Positions 33,642-43,976 of a DNA stretch of 64,000 nt are shown one piece after another; position 1 is the stretch's first letter; the number at the start of each line of letters is the position of its first letter. A model generated the notes under the pieces. The model was given only the letters and a program-made list of their open reading frames with translations. It searched no databases and was not told the DNA's origin. The position numbers were made by a program, and so were the translations under genes. The stretch is from Paraphaeosphaeria minitans (taxonomy: Eukaryota; Ascomycota; Dothideomycetes; Pleosporales; Didymosphaeriaceae): the NCBI GenBank assembly GCA_015832175.1, contig WJXW01000005.1:2170001-2234000 (forward strand). Reading direction: 5' to 3'.

Positions 33642-34303
33642 ATGGCGGATAATGCGCCCCCAGCGCCGGTCAGCAACGTGCAGCCTGATGCGTCGCGCGG
33701 CATGCCCTACTACGAACGCCTGCGACGCGACCTGCGAGAGTCTCTCCAGAAAAAACGCGCCATAGACCACAGTCTGGTACATACGCTCTGTTGCCGACTG
33801 CCTGTTCCCGCAAACTTACACGGTTGTTCTAGGAGCAACTTGAAGCCACCATCCTCCGCGTCGAAACCCAGTACCTCGAGGAGACGAGCGCCGGAAACAT
33901 CATCAAGGGCTTCGACAACTACATCAAGGGCGCAGCCGCCGTAACCACGGCCAGCTCGACGGGCACGGCGACTCGACGGAAGGCCCAGATCAGCGAGGCG
34001 GACCGGATCTTCAGCCGGAGCTCCAGCGCCTTCGTGAGAGTACGTGGCGGCTCTGTTCCTACGCTGTGCTGGTCAGACGAAACTCACGCTCGATGTTAGG
34101 AATCCTCAACCCCCGGCTCCTCGCAGACGACGCCCTCTCACACGCAGACGCCGACGTCGTCGTTCCCGACACGCGAGTCGAGCCAGCCCACGGCCAACGG
34201 CGCGAGCAGGAACGGCGGCAGCAAGAAGAAGAAGGCGCCCGACGACGACGAAGACACCAAGTCTGCCAAGCGCCACAAGATCACGTACAGCCTCGACGGC
34301 TAG
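33642..34303 (+). CDS. EAF6: NuA4 histone acetyltransferase subunit Eaf6
   Basis: Small coiled-coil subunit shared by NuA4 and NuA3-type acetyltransferase complexes in the nucleus. Exons 33642-33776, 33833-34039 and 34100-34303, introns of 56 and 60 nt; 181 aa. The coiled coil covers about residues 18-75: GMPYYERLRRDLRESLQKKR, then after splicing EQLEATILRVETQYLEETSA, and GNIIKGFDNYIKGA, the family signature. The middle has RIFSRSSSAFVRESSTPGSS. The tail is Ser/Thr/Pro-rich and then Lys-rich (GGSKKKKAPDDDEDTKSAKR), a probable nuclear signal. All three exon junctions keep the signature in frame. Confidence 0.93.
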
Positions 34304-35289
34304 CAGCGGCCATAGGTGTAGCTGGTCGATCCTGCACAGAACCAGGAGAGTAGAGCAGTACTGCAGGGCAGCCTCGGTTGCGCTCGCACACAGGTCCGAT
34401 ATCGATTCCATTAGCACAGGCGTTGGCGCTGCCGGTTCTCGGAGACTTGCGATTGAGAGACCTACAATCAGTCTTGCTGGAAGGAGAGATGTTTGCTAGA
34501 GAGCATTACGCGTACCAGCGTTGGTTGCTGTCTCATTTTCGAAGCGAGCGGGAAAGGTGTACAGATAGAGTGCGCCATGTAGACTTTGGCACAGCATGTT
34601 CCAATGGCGTTGAGATGCGGTGCAGGCGAGACGCACGCAAGATAGGATCGCCTCCACCATGGCGGGGTATCAGTAACGGGTGCCACTGCCATCTCGATGC
34701 GAGATGAAGCTGGGAACCCTGTGCGTTTTTTCGGTGGGTCGAACAAAGCCTCGGTGTAGGGAATTGTAGGACGACTGGTGGGATTAGATACTCGACGGTA
34801 CGAAAGCGTTGGTAGGAATGCTTGCACGAAGCGGGATGTCATGTTTGGGAGACTACATGGGCGGTGGTGGGGGGTGTCTACGCGTACCCCTCCACCGCCA
34901 ACTCCACAACGAAGTCTTCCCCGTCAGCCGCAACGTGATTCGCCTAATGCAAGTCTGTACTCCATGTTGCCTCACCTCGATTCTTAGACCATCGTCCCGT
35001 GGGTAGGTAGATACGTAATTAGATACGTAGGTAGTCGAAGGCGACACCCTCGAGCGACCCTTCTCGCCTCCCAAGCCCGCCCGCGCAATCACGCCCGCTA
35101 TTCCAGAAACAATCGCCGCTCGCTTCCACACGCCATACACGCCGTGGAGACTATTCAGGGTCCGGCATACTACCTACAGTGCGCAGGTCGTTCAAGCTGA
35201 GACGCCGGGCGCATGCACGCGGCAGCGGGGGTGTGGGAGGTAGGTAGATGCTTACTAAGTAGGTAGTCTACCGTAAAGTACCTACGTGC

Positions 35290-35618
35290 GGGCGGGCGGG
35301 AGGCGCCTGCTCTGCTGGCGAACGGGCGCGCGACAGCGTGTTCGCGAGGGCAATGGGGATGGGGATGGGTTGGGATGGGATGCAGACCCCTCCACCCCCG
35401 TCTCGTATACAAGACGGTATCGCAACTTCGCATGCCCGCATATTGCAGCATGCGCATTGATGAAAGCCGGGCCGCTGGATCGAGACGGGCGGACGGGCGG
35501 GCGGGCGGGCAGGCGAGCGCGGCGGTGGCTGTGTTGCAGCGTGTCTTTCCGTTCGTACAAGTGCCGTGGAACACGATGGCTCGCGCGCGTGTGTGTGCTG
35601 TGTGGGTGGGTGGGTGGG
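35290..35618 (+). other. Cluster of potential G-quadruplex motifs
   Basis: On the plus strand: three GGG and one GG tract at 35290-35303; five G-runs of 3-4 at 35355-35379; GGGCGGGCGGGCGGG at 35495-35509; GGGTGGGTGGGTGGG at 35604-35618. The last two have single-base loops, the most stable class of intramolecular G-quadruplex. Structure formation is predicted only from the sequence. Confidence 0.7.
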
Positions 35619-36023
35619 TGGTGTATTACCGGTGAGTGAAGCCGTGGCAAGCCCGCCTCCCGCCTCTCCCCCCTCCCCAACCCGGGCGCACGTATGTATT
35701 CGTCAGGAGCCGGGAAACGAGACGACGCGGCGAAGTGTGAAGGATGGCGATGACATGGTTGTTGCGGGCGGAGCGTGCTACGACTCCGGCGTCATACGGA
35801 CAGTACGTACGTCTCGCCGTTTCGCTGGCCTTGCGACGTGCGTCCCCCCTCCCCCCTCCCTCCGGGCGCCTGAATCAGTCACGGCGTCAGGCCCGCCGGC
35901 CGGTGCACGGCGGTCCGACTTGCACAGTAAGGTAGGTAGGCTGGTGCAGTCGGTGTACACAGTAAGACCGCGTAAGCGCGCGCAACAAGCCCTCGCCGAA
36001 GGCCAAAAAGAAAGTCGAGGAGA

Positions 36024-36063
36024 TGCGGTGCGGTGCGGTGCGGTGCGATGCGGTACGGTGCGA
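36024..36063. repeat. TGCGG pentanucleotide array
   Basis: About seven to eight copies of TGCGG with two variant units, directly preceding (by 40 bp) a second pentanucleotide array. Confidence 0.8.
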
Positions 36064-36103
36064 GGCGACGGCGACGCTGTGCCTGATGAGACAGGCTGTT
36101 CTG

Positions 36104-36209
36104 TTGACTTGACTTGACCTGACTTGACTTGACTTGACCTGACTTGACTTGACTTGACCTGACTTGACTTGACTTGACTTGACTTGACCTGACTTGACCT
36201 GACCTGACC
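36104..36209. repeat. TTGACY pentanucleotide array
   Basis: About 21 tandem copies of GACTT with the variant GACCT interspersed at intervals. The C/T variant distribution is semi-regular (every three to five units), pointing to growth by multi-unit duplication. On the minus strand it opens a spurious Ser-Gln-Val-Lys repeat frame. Confidence 0.9.
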
Positions 36210-37485
36210 AAACAGAGCAGCCCTCCCCTCGACCTCCATTCCAGCCGAGCACAACCTACGTAAAACAGACAAGACGAGCGGAGCGAGCGGAGCACACGTC
36301 GCAGCACGTTCCGCAGCGCATCCACCTACCTACCGTCCCCATCGCAACGAGGCCCATGAGCAAGAAAGCCAAGTTGCAACGTCTTCTCCAACCCCACCGC
36401 ACCCGCTCGCACCCCGGCACATGTTCCTAGGGGGAATTATTATAGCTAGGACCAATCCAGGGTCCACGCCTAGCGACGCCATCTACGTCACCGCACGGCA
36501 CCTCAGACGGTCGCCGACGAATCGCGCCGCAGACGCCCTGTCTTGTCGTTTGTTGCGCTCTCTTTGCTACCGCGAAAGGGCTTGTCCGGCTGGTGGATGC
36601 TGCACACGACGAACCATGCCGATGACGCTGCACACCGGCCGGGGGGAGGGGGGCGAGGGCGCAATCCGCCCGAAACACCGTTGCCGTCACTCGTCTTTCA
36701 CAAATTCCAAAGGGGCGGCTCAAGTGTACCATGACCATTCTATTCTGTCCTTGCCGCCGGGTAACCGCTGCGTCATACTGCCCGCTGCTTTCGCGCGCCC
36801 GAAACAGGCGGCAGGCACCCGCTCTCTTGCGGACAGCGCCTCCAACAGCCTCTGCGTGTGAGGCTGACTCCCTGGCCTTGGTTGGTGTCTCGATGCTTCC
36901 CCCATGTTCTCCATGTTCCCCATGTTCCCCAAGCCGTAGTACTGTACAATGGTCATGCAACCGCCTCATGACATAGATGCGGCGGTGCGAGCGAGAGTCT
37001 AAAACATTAAAAGTATAGGTAGCGAACGATCGTGGCACATGTGACGGACCATGGGTCTGGGTCAACATGGCAGCCGAAAATGGTAGGAAATGGCGACATA
37101 GAAAAGTGCAAACAGATGATCCCAAGACCGCATACTCTTACAGAAGAACGATGGAAAATCGCTCATAAAGGGGTAATCGCGCGAACCAAAACTCCGAGAT
37201 AAAACGCCGTGCTGACCTCGTTGGGGGTTGCCGCAGGAGGTCGGGGTGGTAGATGACTCGAACCGGACGGTGAAGCGACTGGGAAGAAGAAATTCATCTC
37301 TTTTGTCGTAAACAAGACCTCGTCTAGCATCCAACCGATGAAAACGCAGATGCGCTGTCCAAATCGCGACAGTGGATATCTCAAATGCACAGAGCAAACC
37401 AAGTGATCAACAAACAGTGATGCAAAACTCAAAAGGGTCCACACAGGGTGGGACCGGCATGTCAATCACTTGGTGATCGACAGGT

Positions 37486-38687
37486 TCAAGCGTCATCGGG
37501 CGAGGGATGATCTTGGGCCTCGCCTTTATGTACCTTGCGGTGCCGCCTCAAGTTGGAGACGACCGAGAAATGGCGACCGCAGCCTTCTACTTCGCAGGCA
37601 AATGCTGCACTTTGTTAGCCCGTGACACAACCTTCTCAATGCATCATGACTTACGCTTCTCGCCAGTATGGCTGTACATGTGGGTCTGAAGGGAGCTCGG
37701 GCGAGTGAATCTCTTGTCGCAGATCTTGCACTTGTGCTTCTTCTGCGAGCTGGACGAGACCTTGGAGCTGAACTGACCCATCATGGATTGCGGCGCCGGG
37801 GGAATGTTCGCTCCCATGAGCGCGCTCGGTCGCGGCAGTGTTCGCGAATGCGTCAGGTCGACCGACTCTGATGCCGAGCTGTAGTCGGTGACGGAACCCT
37901 CGCCGCCGTAGTAGTTGGCGCCATTGTAACTGGCGCCCGAGATGGACGAGTGGGCAGAGTGTGTTGATGGGAAGCCGTACGAGTCGGTCGAGCTCCGGCT
38001 GGATCCTTGGGTGCCGTAGATATTCCTCGGGGTGATATCGGACTGGCTCAAGGAGACCATACCCCGACTGGCGTCGAGGGCATCGCTGAAGCTGTTGCGA
38101 GGCGGTTGAGAGTTTAAACTGCAAAAGTCAACGGACGAACTCTGGCGTTGACGTTGCAATTCCATGACGCTGTCAAGATACGGCACTGAGGGTACTGACG
38201 GATGAGAGGAACGACGGGCAGTGTCCTGCGAGAATGCGTAGGGGACTCTTTCGGTGCTTCCATAATCGACTTGAGAGTAAGGAGCCGAGGTGGGTGCGTA
38301 CGTGTTTGTGGGAGCAGATGTGGTGGTGCCATAGCCACCGTTGTAACTCCGCGATAGAAGATCTTGCGACATATCTGGTAAGTTTTGTGCTGGAAGCGAG
38401 CCATCCGGGAGAGCAATACCTGATCCTAAAGATGGTGCCGTGACCGGGAGACCGTGGTACGGAATGGCAATGCTGGTCGGGCGGTGAATGGCTTGAGGCT
38501 GCGAGGAGGCGTGGTTCTCGAGGCCAGCTGACACGTTGGGCGCGATGGCGGTCTGATACAGTTGCTGCGGCGAGGGACCGGCGGCCGACACCCACGGGTT
38601 GGTGAAGTGCGGTTGCGGGTAACGCAAAGGATCGTAGCTCATCCCGTTGAGTTGGGACTGTTGGCGACTATCGACTGCCATTGCCAT
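37486..38687 (-). CDS. C2H2 zinc-finger transcription factor (MtfA-like)
   Basis: Exons 37655-38687 and 37486-37604, intron 50 nt; 383 aa. The first 315 residues are Ser/Thr/Gln/Pro/Tyr-rich and disordered, typical of an activation region. Two C2H2 fingers close the protein: KHKCKICDKRFTRPSSLQTH (H-x3-H completed by MYSH), linker TGEKP, then FACEVEGCGRHFSVVSNLRR with H-x3-H in HRKVH. The intron falls in the linker, between the two fingers. The finger pair strongly resembles the Aspergillus MtfA family, which controls secondary metabolism and development, but I rely on recall for that. A 5.3-kb gene-free region lies upstream. Nuclear. Confidence 0.88.
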
Positions 38688-39780
38688 AACGGGGACGTTG
38701 CAGGTGCGGGAGGAAGTTCCTTAAAGGTGAGGTGTAGACGAGGTACAAACAGACCAAGAGGCTATCGTGAATGCACACAGGCCAGAAGGTCGAGTAGCTG
38801 AAACAAGGCGGTTCGAGGGGCAAGCAACGTGGGGAGAGACGATCACTGGAACGCAGCGGTGGGATCTGCGGACCTTTTGAACTTGGTCTGACACTGGGGG
38901 CACCCGTGTAGAGGACGTCCGGGTTGAGTAATGATGGACGCTATGGTATGCCGATAGCAGGAGGGTTCGACAGTAGGTGCCGTGGCTGTGGGCCTCGAAG
39001 ATTGGGCGCTGGCGGGTGTGGATGACGGAGTGACAGACGCACGCGCGTTTCAGATGCAGCGCAGAGTGTGGAGAGGCAGACGACAGCTGGCGCAGGGACG
39101 GTGCGAGGGTCGCTGCGAGGAGAGTGGTTGATGGTGGAGGGTCGGTAGGGTTAATGGGTAGGGGCGAGGACACCAGCAACAAAGAAGAAAGGATGTTCGG
39201 TGAGGTCTACTGATTGAGTATCGATTGACTGACGGCGGTGGAGTAGTAAGAGGCGGTTTGGAATCGAGTGAGCATTGGGAGGCAGTGATGTTGATCAGCG
39301 GGCAGCAATTGGGAGAATGGTGAGTGTTAAATTCGTTTGGCTGGTTTGATTTACGTCGTGTGGAGCACAGCACTTTCATCATAGGCTGGCAGCCAAGGCA
39401 AGAGTGGCAGGCTGGTTGAAGCGCCACCACGGACCCCGGACAGTGCTTGCAGGGTAGACGCTGGCGGCGCTAGGGCGCTGCTTTGGCGGCTGCTTTTAGG
39501 GCGTCCTAGCGTGTCGTCTTGTCTGCGGGCAGTGTGGGGAGCAGCACAACGCTGCCTCTTTGCCTGCTCGGCGAGAACGGGCAGCCTAGGTAGGTAGATA
39601 CTGGCACCGCACTACTGCCACTGACTGACACTGTGCAGAGGCGCGGCAGGTCGAGTTCCGCACGGCTAACGCAGACGGCGCCGAGAAGGTGCACAAACCA
39701 CGGCCGTCTAGTGCACGCTGCGGCGAGTCGTGAGCAGCCATGTACGGGCAGCCTTCGGTGCTGTCTCTCCGCCAGCACAA

Positions 39781-40083
39781 GCAGCAGGAGGAGGAGGAGC
39801 AGGAGGAGGAGCAGGAGGAGCAGCAGGAGGAGGAGCAGGAGGAGAAGCAGGAGGAGAAGCAGGAGGAGAAGCAGGAGGAGAAGCAGGAGGAGAAGCAGGA
39901 GGAGAAGCAGGAGGAGAAGCAGGAGGAGTAGCAGGAGTAGCAGCAGCAGCAGTAGGACCAGCAGCAGCAGCAGGAACAGCACGACCACCAGCAGGACCAC
40001 CAGCAGGAACAGCACCACGACCACCAGCAGGACCACGACCACGACCACCACCACCACCACCACCATGACCACCACCACCACCG
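39781..40083. repeat. Compound trinucleotide and 12-bp repeat (CAG/GAG/CAC)
   Basis: About 300 bp of purine-rich triplets: CAG and GAG units, then about seven copies of a 12-bp unit GAGGAGAAGCAG (about 39838-39928), then CAG, and finally CCA-type triplets. On either strand it gives long but artefactual homopolymer frames (poly-Leu, Gln/Glu, Arg/Ser). No start and no flanking coding sequence. Confidence 0.85.
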
Positions 40084-40399
40084 CCATCATCGCACGGGAG
40101 GCTGCGCGCCCAAGCCAATCAGCTCGAGGGCGGACGGGATGCCTTTGTTTTTGGCGTGCCGCCACCACGCAGAGCCAGCTGCGCCTTTCCCTTTGCGCGG
40201 CTCGAAGAATACGATGGTAGCCCATGTGGCCTAGCGCCTCGACCTAGACACGGGTTTCAGACGACACCGCATGCCCCAAAGCGGCTGGAGCAGGGAGGGG
40301 CAGTGGCCAAGGGCATTTCGACGACGCGCTGTAGATAATTCTCCGGCGCCGTGCCCGCATCCTGATCCTGGGCGAGCAAGCACAAGCACAAGCAGTCGT

Positions 40400-40457
40400 G
40401 GTGTCGTGTCGTGTTGTGTCGTGTGCGTGTGCGTGTGCGTGTGCGTGTGCGTGTCGC
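40400..40457. repeat. GTGTC / GTGTGC microsatellite
   Basis: GTGTC-like units pass into about six copies of GTGTGC, then GTGTC again. Alternating purine-pyrimidine DNA, which could adopt Z-form. Confidence 0.8.
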
Positions 40458-41060
40458 GATAGGGGCTCTGACAGGGGCCTGAGGCTGCGCGTTTGGGGGT
40501 GCATTCGGTCCGTCAGCGTGCGATGTGAGTTTTGCGTACAAGGCGACGACTTCGAGTCGGATTGGAGCCGTTGCTCTGGCCCCGTTCAAAGTAGCCCTCC
40601 CCTCCCCTGAACACTGGCCCTGTGCGTCGCCGTCAAGCACTGGACATGCGTTTGATCGCCGTCCACTTTGCTTTTCGAAGCCATGCCGTTTAGCTTAACC
40701 AGATTGTGGCCCCTATACCTGGTCACGAGCGGGTCGGGGGCATGACATGCCGTCCTTGGAGTTGCTTAGACCCAGCATGGTGCCTGCGCCAACCCTCTCG
40801 CGCGCGCGCTCGCGCTGGCCGAGGGCTGTCGCGGTACCTGCTCTCTCCCAAACAGCATTCCGCTCCAATCGGGCTTGGCTTCATTGGAAGGGTGCACACT
40901 GCACAGATTCCGCCGGACCCCTAACCAACATGATGTCAACCTGCGAGGTAGATGTACGTACAGGCCACGGGCAGCCGACCAGGGTTGCTTGCTGCGCGCT
41001 GTATATTGTGGGTACGCGTTGCTGGGTCCTGCGCAGCTGACTTGTCGAGCAAAAGGTAGT

Positions 41061-41110
41061 GTAGGCAGCGTAGGCAGCGTAGGCAGCGTATAGGCAGCGT
41101 AGGCAGCGTA
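41061..41110. repeat. GTAGGCAGC 9-bp tandem repeat
   Basis: Five copies of GTAGGCAGC with a 2-bp TA insertion before the fourth copy. Confidence 0.85.
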
Positions 41111-43446
41111 CTTGGGTGGTTGACATGAGCAGCGTCCTGCTGTTGATTCTTCGAATTGCTTTCGTTTGTTGCGACGTCGACCATGGACGATGCGTGTACA
41201 CAGAGTCGTCCGTCGTCCGGTGCTCTCTCGGGCACATCGAGTCCGCGCTTGCTTGTAGTCTACATAGTAGGTAGTCTAGGTATTGTTGCGGACGGCAGCG
41301 CTGGTCCAAGGCTGCCAATGTCGTCACTGGCATCCCCTCCCACTTGTGCCGGCGGAGGACTTGGCGCCTCCCTTTTGTTCGGCCCTCGGACGATTGGGCG
41401 CGCACAGCAGGCCAACTTGCTAGCGCTGCGGGCCCAACCGCTGCGACGGTAAAGACCCTCGTCATTGTGCATCTCCCGCTCTTTTCCACCCCTGCTCCAG
41501 TTAGGCAGCTCGATAGTGCACGCCACGGCAAGCTTCTCCTCCAACAACAGCCGCCAGCCCGTGTGCGTTGAGCCAGAACTTGTGCTCCGTTGCTACACCT
41601 GCAGCGTGGCGTCCCTCCCCATGCCCTTCCCGTTCCCCGAGTGTGCATGGCCAGCGGTTGCTTGCGCGTGCTGATGAATCTGACTCCGCCCGTGGCGATA
41701 TCTAGTCTACTTGCGCGGAACCTGCCCTCACCGCCCATCGTCGTCGCAACGGCCTGCATCGTCTGCGTTTTGGGCACCGCGTGCCCCTCACTGCCGTCGT
41801 ACTATGTATGCAGGGCCGCCAATCGTGGATCCTCCTTCCTTCCTGTCGATTCGCACCTCAAGCCTGGTGCTGCACTTTTGCACAGCAATCGTCGCCTCGC
41901 CTTTTCCTCCCACACCGAAACGCCCTCCCTGCGCAAGCCAGAGGCACCTCTCGCACATCGCGCACATCTCACCCGAGCACGAGCCGTACGTGTCCTGTGC
42001 CCCGTTCAACGGTCGGCGAAGGAAACTTGCCACTTTGCGCGTTCCGCCATAGCGTCGAAGCCGTCCGCGGCACTACCTACAACGTTCAGGGCGTGCATCT
42101 CGCGGCGCGCGGCATGTTCCTCCAACCAGACCATGTCGTGGCCGCTCTCCAACACGTCCACCAAAGCAGCCGCCTTTTTTTTTCAGGGCTAACGCGCTCG
42201 GCATGCCACCGTGTGGACCCTGCATTCGTCAGCCTCCAGAGCGAATCGAGAGTAGCCACTGCTCTTGCGGACGGGGCTCGCGGCCGGGCAACACAGGCGA
42301 GACACCCTGGCTACCCTGTTCCCGCACTACTGCTCAAACCGGTGATGCTCGCTGGTGAGCTCGAGTGTGGAGAAGTGGGTGGGGTTCCAACAAGTCGCCG
42401 TCTGAATCACCGGGGGCCTGCTACCTACCTACCAGGCTACCAGCTGCGTTGGACAAGAAATGAGATGCGTGAGATAGGGGTTGACATTGTCTGCTGCTCT
42501 CTGCTGCTCTCTGATGGACGACCTGTCCATGTTGCCGTGGTTTCGATTTGAACTCTTTCGCTCTACGATGAGGCGATTATTCCCGGGCAAAAAGATACTC
42601 GCTAGTCTACTCTACTCTTGCAAAGCCCAAATTTACCTCTCACCTCACCTAGATACTACTAAGCATGATGTCGGAAGGACTGGTCAAACTTTGAACAGAC
42701 TGGCTCACGATACCTAGGTACGTGAACGCACGCATCGATTCTGGCCTTCGTTCTGATGCCCGCACTGCCTAGGTATCTAGGTAGGTATGCTACTCTTGCG
42801 GGGCATGCGATTCACAGGATCGAGTCCACCTTGCAAGGATACTCCGCCCTTGTAACAGCTGCATCAACTCTACGCGCATCTTCCCATCCAGCCTGTCTAC
42901 CTACCGGTAGTGCCAGATGGCAAATTGTCCCATCCCACCACCACGTGCTTGCAGCGTCTGCAGGGACCAGATTGAGCCTCCTTTACAGAAGCAGATCACG
43001 GCCCGCCCGCGCTGAGTGTGCACGTCGAACCTGCCAATCCTTTTTCGAGCCCTCGAGATTTGCTCCTCGGTCAACGCAGCGCGGTGCGCCGTGTCGATCT
43101 CAATTAGCTTTTTCGCCTGTTCCAAACCCCCCCCCTCGTCCCTCTCCCCTCTCCCCTCTCCCCCCGCGCTAACCTGAGCAGCGAGCGAAAACCGTTGAAC
43201 CCGCAACCAAGCCCCTCCCCCCCCCGTAACCCGAAACGGATCTCACAGGAAGCCTGAATCGGAGCACGCGGGGTCGATGAATTTCCCCTTCCCGACTCAG
43301 GCGGTGCTAAGCGTGTGTTTTTAATTGATCAAATCCATCCTGATTCGCCGACTTTTCCTCTTTTCATTTCCCGCGCTTTTTGTTTACGCCAGAGTCCGTC
43401 CCCATTGGTCCCATCATGCGGCCATGGCTCAGAAGCACATACCCAT

Positions 43447-43515
43447 CTACACACACACACCTACACACACCCACACGCACGCACGCACATACACACACAC
43501 ACACATCACATGCAC
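43447..43515. repeat. CA dinucleotide-rich microsatellite
   Basis: Interrupted (CA)n with CACG and CATA variants over about 70 bp, downstream of the histidine kinase gene. Confidence 0.8.
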
Positions 43516-43976
43516 ACATGCACCTGCGTCCCCTTTCTGAACGAGGGCTTTGCCGCATGCGGTCCTTCCTGATGTGGTTCCAATCCATGCCCAACTCAGC
43601 CATCTGGAGCAAGCACCCCGGTCCAATCAAAATGAGGCTTGTGTGGTCGCCGACCTCGACCGCATCCTATAGCTTCTACCACAACGTCGGAAGCCCCATC
43701 TACAGCGCAGCGTGCTAAGTAGCAAGTCAGATCAACTCGTGACCACCGGGAGTGAGCTCCGCCGCAAAGTAGGTAGGTACCTTTTTCCCCAAAGTCACAC
43801 TCGAGCAATGCACCAGGGTTGGCACAGAGCGGTGAAGGTCCCATTTGGGCCACGCGGCACCAGAAACATGGTCTACCATCCCGGTCTGTTTGACTTTATT
43901 TTTTCCTTTCTTTTTTCCCCCCCTCCCCTTCCTTTCCTTTCGTGCGTTCCCCGTGTCCCGGCATCTGGATGGGATG

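Larger units (their letters stand above)
34304..37485. other. Long convergent gene-free region with simple repeats and G-runs
   Basis: 3.2 kb between EAF6 and the C2H2 gene, whose 3' ends face each other. No frame with motifs or splice logic was found. It contains several G-run clusters (35290-35618), a GTGCG array, a TTGACY array, a short 9-bp repeat near 36900-36930 and scattered GGTAGGTA motifs. Other convergent spacers in the window are 0.2-0.8 kb, so this one is exceptional. Confidence 0.55.
38688..43976. other. Long upstream region with microsatellites, no gene
   Basis: 5.3 kb between the start of the C2H2 gene and the end of the histidine kinase gene. Open frames are frequent because the DNA is GC-rich or repetitive, but none has a domain or splice structure. 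It begins with the likely promoter and 5' UTR of the C2H2 gene, including a telobox-like TAGGGTTA near 39147-39154. It then contains the repeats listed at 39781, 40400, 41061 and 43447. A missed small or lineage-specific gene remains possible at 41.5-42.6 kb. Confidence 0.5.

Noticed and set aside
36024..36209. CRISPR-like array
   Set aside because: Pure short tandem repeats with no unique spacers, and a fungal nuclear context.
35778..36325. Minus-strand frames encoding Ser-Gln-Val-Lys repeats
   Set aside because: A by-product of the 5-bp array read in three frames. No start context, no domain.
36427..37125. 232-codon minus-strand frame
   Set aside because: No ATG at its beginning, low-complexity Arg/Ser/His composition, no motif, and a 9-bp repeat inside.
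39506..40225. Long minus-strand frame with a poly-leucine/poly-valine tract
   Set aside because: It is produced entirely by the triplet repeat. Other frames across the same repeat are equally long, and the flanks have no coding features.
41590..42551. Overlapping plus-strand frames of 200-256 codons
   Set aside because: Three frames are open over the same DNA with similar composition, as expected for GC-rich non-coding sequence. No domain or splice structure.
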